This document shows, in pieces, positions 59,216 through 64,000 of a DNA stretch of 64,000 nt. The position numbers and the translations under genes are program-made. This DNA comes from Sequoia sempervirens (lineage: Eukaryota > Streptophyta > Pinopsida > Cupressales > Cupressaceae): the NCBI GenBank assembly GCA_007258455.2, contig VDFB02373365.1, positions 219,242,162 to 219,306,161 on the forward strand, in the 5' to 3' direction. The notes under the pieces are model-generated. The model saw only the letters and a program-made list of their open reading frames with translations, had not been told where the DNA came from and ran no database searches. Positions within the stretch are counted from its first letter, which is position 1, and each line of letters begins with the position of its first letter.

Positions 59216-60619
59216 ATGCAAGGATTTAAGCTCAAGAGATTCTCAATAAAATTTATATTCAGCTTGGTTGTCCCTGATAATGTCAGAAAATTTCAAGTCT
59301 TCGATGATGATCGACATATCCTTACTTTCGTAGAAAGCTTAGATGTTTTTGAAGTACAGATTATCAATGAGTCTGATAGGGATCAAGGAGACTTGAACCT
59401 CAAAGACTACAATATAGAAGGTTTTCTTAATTTAAAAAGCAATAGAATTCCCAAGGAAATGGTGGCCTTAGAAAGAATTTTTGATTCAGATCCAAGGGCT
59501 CGAGAGAAGGTATTGACCGAAGATAATGGAGGTGAATATGAAACTGTTAACTTAGCTGACTCTAGCCCTTAAAGAAATTTTTACATAGGGAAAGTCTGCC
59601 CTGAAGCAATTAGAGAAGATATATTGAGTGCATTGAAGAAAGATATTTCTGCAATAGCTTGGGGGTATGAAGATCTAAAAACATTTGATGCTTCTGTGAT
59701 AACTCATACTATTCCTTTGAAGCCTAAAGCTAGACCATTTTGGTAGAAACAATGTCCTGTCAACACCATGATTGAACCACTGATCTTTAAGGAAGTTCAA
59801 AAATTTCTTTCTACAAGAATAATCTTACCTATATGACATTCAACATGGGTGGATAACTTAGTTCCAGTTCATAAAAAGAATGGGGAGATCAGGTTGTGTG
59901 TAGACTTGCAAAATGTCAATGGGTCTCAAATGATGTCATTCATGGATGGTTACTCTGGGTACAATCAAGTGATCATTAATTATGAAGACATAAAGAAGAC
60001 AACCTTCACTACTAAGTGGGGAACATTTGCTTATAGGAAGATGCCATTTGGTTTGATAAACCCTGGAGCAACCTTTAAGAGTGCAATGGATGTAGCATTC
60101 AAAGATTTGATTGGTAAGTGCATCATCATTTATATGGATGACCTGATAGTATTCTCTAAAGATAGACTAAACCATGTTGCATACCTGGCTAAATTTCTTG
60201 AAATATGTATCCAATATGGTGTTTCTCTGAATCCTAAAAAGTGTGTATTTGGGGTTTCTGAAGGGATACTTTTGGGACACATAATCTCGAAAAGAGGGAT
60301 GTCAATAGATCTAGACCAAGTTGAGTCTATTATGAAGTTAACCATGCTAGGAAGTAAGAAGGAGATGAGATCTTTCTTCGGAAAGATAAAATTTGTGAGG
60401 AAGTTTATCACAGGTTTTGTAGAAATTGTTAAACCTTTGAATGAAATGATGAAGAAAGATGCTAGAATAGAATGGAGTAATGAGGCAAAGGATACTTTTT
60501 CTCAGGTTAAGAAATCCATTTTAGAGGCAACAGTCCTCACCAGTCTTGACTACTTGAAGCCGTTTTATATTAATTTTTTTGCTTATGAACACTCATGTGT
60601 AGTTTTCCTGACACAATGA
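59216..60619 (+). pseudogene. Gypsy reverse transcriptase with internal deletion
   Basis: After a spacer (59216-59560) the RT reads IPLKPKARPFW, HSTWVDNLVPVHKKNGEIRL, CVDLQNVN, then jumps to GSQMMSFMDGYSGYNQ, TTFTTKWGTFAYRKMPFGL, IIYMDDLIVFS with the catalytic YMDD near 60130, LNPKKCVFGV, GHIISKRG and the thumb (MRSFFGKIKFVRKFI). Between VN (59918-59920) and GSQ about 20-25 residues, including the usual KDxxPLP segment, are missing without loss of frame. A TGA at 59834 stands where relatives have Arg. YMDD is intact but the enzyme could not work. Confidence 0.88.
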
Positions 60620-60950
60620 AGAGAGGAGGGGGATGAAAGGCCAATTTCTTTCATGAGCTCTTCATTTAAAAATGTTGAAGTCAAGTACCCACCTATTAAG
60701 AAACAAGCTTTTGCATTGGTTAGAGTTGTCAAGAAGTTCATGAATTATATCCTTTGAAGTCAAATCATTGTTGTGGTTCATGATGTTGTTGTGAAGTCTC
60801 TACTTATGTAGGGTGAATTGGGAGAACGAAGGGGGAAATGGATGGCTTTTTTGCAGGATTTCGATCTGGAGATGCACCCTATGAAATTTTTTTGAGGTCA
60901 AGGCATGTCTAAAGAAATGGTAGATGTTGGTAAAGAAATTATTTGTTAGC
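60540..60950 (+). pseudogene. Gypsy RT-linked RNase H, catalytically degenerate
   Basis: It reads PFYINFFAYEHSCVVFLTQ, then after a stop RPISFMSSSFKNVEVKYPPI, AFALVRVVKKFMNYIL, LGERRGKWMAFLQDFDLEM and GQGMSKEMVD. The usual first Asp and the Glu of RNase H are absent (IN and KK at those places). In Tat elements with an extra RNase H this domain acts as a connection-like structural part, and the sequence here fits that. Four stops (near 60617, 60757, 60810 and 60893). Confidence 0.75.
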
Positions 60951-61039
60951 AGTACACAACACAATCCTTTTCTAATGACTCTTGGTATGCCAATATTATT
61001 TATTTCATGCTCAATAATCAATGCCTAGAGGGAATGAAT

Positions 61040-62236
61040 ACAACTTAGAGAAAAGCACTGAGAATGAAAATATCTCATTATATGCTCAAAGGAGGATTGT
61101 TATACATAAATAATTTTGAGGGGGTTTATCTACGATGCCTTGATCAACAAGAAGCTAAGCATGCAATTGCTGAATTTCATGGGAAACATGGCACGGGTCA
61201 TGGTTTTGCAGATTATTTAGCACATCAGATCCTCAGATCTGGTTATTATTGGCCATGTGTGTTTAAGGATTCCTACCAACATGTAAGGACATGTCATATA
61301 TGTCAAGCTTCTGCATCAAGAGAGCATCATCCAGCCATGCCATTGCAGCCTCTTTATGAGGTAAGACCATTTGCCCAATGGGAACTTGATTTTATTGGGG
61401 TAATTAACCCAAATTCTTCTACAAGACATAAATTTATTTTGACTACCACAGATTACTGCATGAGATGGATAGAAGCTATACCTTGCAAGAATAACACAAT
61501 AGAGATAGTAATCAAGTTCCTCACTAAATGCATCACAATCAGGTTTGGAGTACCCTTCGCACTGGTATGTGACAATGGCCCTGCCTTTTCTTCTGCTAAG
61601 TTCATTTCATGGGCTTATGATCATAGAATTGTTTTAAAGTATTCTTCAAACTATTATCCACAAGGAAATGGAGTTGCAGAATCAACTAATAAGAATCTCC
61701 TAGGAGTAATAAGAAAAATGTTAGAGAACAATCCTAGAGACTGGCATACCCAGTTAAGATTTGTGTTATGGGCAGATAGGACTAGGATCAAGGCTGCATT
61801 GAAGCCTTCACCGTTCAAGCTAGTATATGGCCAAGAGCCTGTGTTTCCTATTCACTTGCAAATACCTGTCCTAAAATTTATGCAAGAATTTTACTCTAGT
61901 GATGATAGGATTTAAGTAAGGTTAGCCAGCTTACTAAAATTAGAAGAGAAAAGAGATGCTTCTTTGCAGAAATTATTTAGGCACCAGGATGTTGTCAAAT
62001 GTTGGTTTGACAAAAGAGCCAAATTCAAGGCTTTCAAGATATCATACCTCATCTTACTATGGGATAAAACCAATGAAAATAAGGGTGACCACCAGAAGTT
62101 TGATAAGCTCTAGTTGGGTCCCTATCAAATTGCTAAAATCCTAGGAGAAAATGCTTTCTGACTGAGTAGCTTAATAGGAGAACCTGCTTCATTTCCTATC
62201 AATGGACAATTTCTCAAACATTATTTTGGGTTGTAA
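61040..62236 (+). pseudogene. Gypsy integrase
   Basis: The zinc-binding part has HGKHGTGH and HVRTCHICQ (H..H..C..C). The catalytic core has Asp in QWELDFIGV (61388), Asp in LVCDNGPAF (61571) and Glu in GVAESTNKN (61679). The last two are 36 codons apart, an exact D,D35E. The core is open for 283 codons (61064-61915), the best-preserved part of the element. After a stop at 61914 the C-terminal part follows (KLEEKRDASLQKLFRHQDVV, LGPYQIAKILGENAF, FPINGQFLKHYF) with stops near 62113 and 62159. It would insert the cDNA into host DNA. Confidence 0.9.
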
Positions 62237-63179
62237 AAGGTCTAGTATTTTGATGGGTTGTATATATTTAAATAGTTTGTTGTTTTGTTCGTTTTGTCTT
62301 TTCCTTGTTTTTTTTAGTGGGGGCCTTCATTTTATTCAATTGAGTAAGGGGATTGTTATCTGAAGTATACTTTGGTTACTAGGAGAAAATTTGGTTTAGA
62401 TATTTTCAGGTTTTCTGATTGGATGATTTTGTTCTAAATTCATTGTTTTATGTCCATTATCAATGAGAGTTGTGGAAAGTCATTAAGAACAAGGTGTAAA
62501 GTAAGAAATCTTCACTAACTATGATTGAATCTATTACAAATCATCAGAGACATCTCCTTTTGTAATGGTATATTTGTCTTAAGGCAATGGTGTTGCAAGA
62601 TTTGAGTGAAAAATATGATTCCCTAGATGTTGTTATGAGGTCCATGGTAGTTTTCAGCCCAGTACAAATGTTGGAAATCTTACATATTGAGAAGGAATTG
62701 AATAAAAAATAAATAAAGAGAAAGAAAAGAGAACTATCTAAGAAAAGAAAAATCAATACTAAATGGGTGATTCCAGTATCTCTATCAGGGCTATGGATGC
62801 CTGACTGGTAGTAGAGCAATGCTATGAGAAAACTAGAGGTATCTCCGTCAGAGCTATGGACACTTAACTGGCAGTGGAACAATGCCTAGGATATCATTGC
62901 ACAAAAATTAAAGGGAATCAACTCATGTAGTTCAAGTCTTGCACATAATTGTTCAAAAGATGAGGAAAACTTTGTAAAAGGGTGATGCAGCATCAAGCAC
63001 CCACATAGGTTTAGGGGTAGCCAGTGTTGATTTACATTTGAGATTCTAGATCAACCTTGTTTACTAAAACTCACCTAACTTGAATTGTGATGTCCATAAA
63101 CCAAGAGTTTTGGGTAATTGAATCCCTTAGTTTCTTAACAATGGTTAAACCATTTTCCCAGCCAAGTCACCAATTTTTA
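62237..63179 (+). other. Gypsy 3' non-coding region
   Basis: About 940 bases between integrase and 3' LTR. It contains a purine-rich stretch at about 62695-62750 and a diverged 63-bp tandem duplication (GTATCTCTATCAGGGCTATG at 62776 and GTATCTCCGTCAGAGCTATG at 62839). No clear polypurine tract abuts the LTR. Confidence 0.6.
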
Positions 63180-64000
63180 TGCCTTGCATAACCACCGCAT
63201 TTTAAATTTGACTAAAATGAGACCTTCTTCTACTTTCGCTCTTTGTGTTTTGCCCCCTTTGATTTTGATGTTTTACTTTTCCTTGGAAAATGCTTAATAT
63301 GTTTATCTTGCTTGCCCAAGTGTTTTCCCCAAGTTGCATATTGAAAATCTTATGTTTTGGTCAAAGTTCAGGTTTTTACCCTGGTTTAGGATTTTCTGGT
63401 CTATCCGGATTTTCCCAATTTTCCTTCAAACTCTGGTTTCAATGCTGAAGTTCAAGTTTTTGAGCCAGTTCTGGATTGCCCGCCCTGGTCAGATTTTTCT
63501 AGTTTTTTCTCCAACCCTCCATTTTCCTGGATTACGCTCAAAGTCTAGCTTGACCTATTTTACACTGCAGTTCAGAGATTTCTAGCTATCGTGGAATTCT
63601 GCCTAGGTTGGATTTTTCTGGATTTTTGTCTAGCTGTCAGATTTCTGAGTTTGGTCAATTTTTGGAGTTTTATGCCATTTTGCTTTATCATTTTTGTTCT
63701 CCTGAGTTGGATGTTCATCTTGTTGTGCTTTAAAATGTTATGCTCTTTCTTGGTGTTCAAATTCTTGTATGTTTGGGCATTTCATGGCTTTCCCTGTGCG
63801 TTCATGGTTAAAATCTAGGGTTTCATGCCTAGGGCATTGCTATCTCATCTTGATTTGCTTTCGTTTGGGCCTAGGATTCAAAGAAGATCTGTAGGAGGCT
63901 TGTGTTAAATGATTTATGTGCCCAGGGTCCTCAAATTTGTGACCTTCGGTCAATTTGAGTGAAGTCTTGGCTGGTGTCTGGGTTTTTTGTCTAGTTCAGG
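63180..64000 (+). repeat. Gypsy element, 3' LTR (partial, runs out of the window)
   Basis: It starts TGCCTTGCATAACC and follows the 5' LTR to the window end. If of equal length plus the ~24-base insertion, about 440 bases lie beyond 64000. The element would then span roughly 11.6 kb. Confidence 0.85.

Noticed and set aside
1..64000. tRNA, rRNA or intact host genes
   Set aside because: I looked for conserved tRNA box words, rRNA cores and intact multi-domain plant proteins and saw none that I could support.

Overview
The window looks like AT-rich intergenic DNA from a large, transposon-filled seed-plant genome. The repeat content is of plant type: a Tat-like Ty3/Gypsy element, Copia, CACTA (Tnp2 transposase), an L1-like LINE tail, and telomere-type TTTAGGG/TTAAGGG motifs. 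I found no intact host gene. Every recognisable coding region is interrupted by stops or frameshifts. The age of the decay and the lack of genes over 64 kb fit a gymnosperm-type genome, but that is inference. A 482-base N gap lies at 36579-37060.

Layout. At 1-6754 is a decayed CACTA region: a SET-domain reading frame interrupted by a TIR element, followed by Tnp2 transposase with DUF4218- and DUF4216-like parts. At 6790-10874 is a 5'-truncated Copia element with a probable 3' LTR. At 11090-23394 are two same-orientation elements (A and B) whose minus strands encode a large protein family I cannot name (called family X). At 23395-24140 is a CACTA-type terminus with tandem subterminal repeats. 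At 24785-25860 is a minus-strand LINE 3' end. At 27780-31870 is a minus-strand multi-exon gene with a SET domain followed by a TnpA-like region, containing a second, inverted copy of the TIR element. At 33455-34855 is a third family X fragment with its 3' terminal region.

The middle (35277-47940) is repeat country: a 44/41-bp minisatellite, AT-rich and purine/pyrimidine tracts, the gap, a GA-rich/telomere-like composite satellite on both strands, four copies of a ~1-kb repeat (R), a TIR element in one R copy with empty sites in two others, and a degenerate TTAGGG tract. At 48282-51812 is the best family X copy (C), followed by its 3' region. That 3' region is interrupted at 52853 by the 5' LTR of a Tat-like Gypsy element. 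Its gag, protease, extra RNase H, RT, degenerate RNase H and integrase run to 62236, and its 3' LTR starts at 63180 and leaves the window.

Two observations stand out. SET-domain reading frames of one subfamily occur twice, both times beside CACTA-type transposase genes. Family X is a ~1,070-1,230-residue protein present in at least three long copies plus fragments, with a recognisable conserved core but no enzyme motif I can identify.
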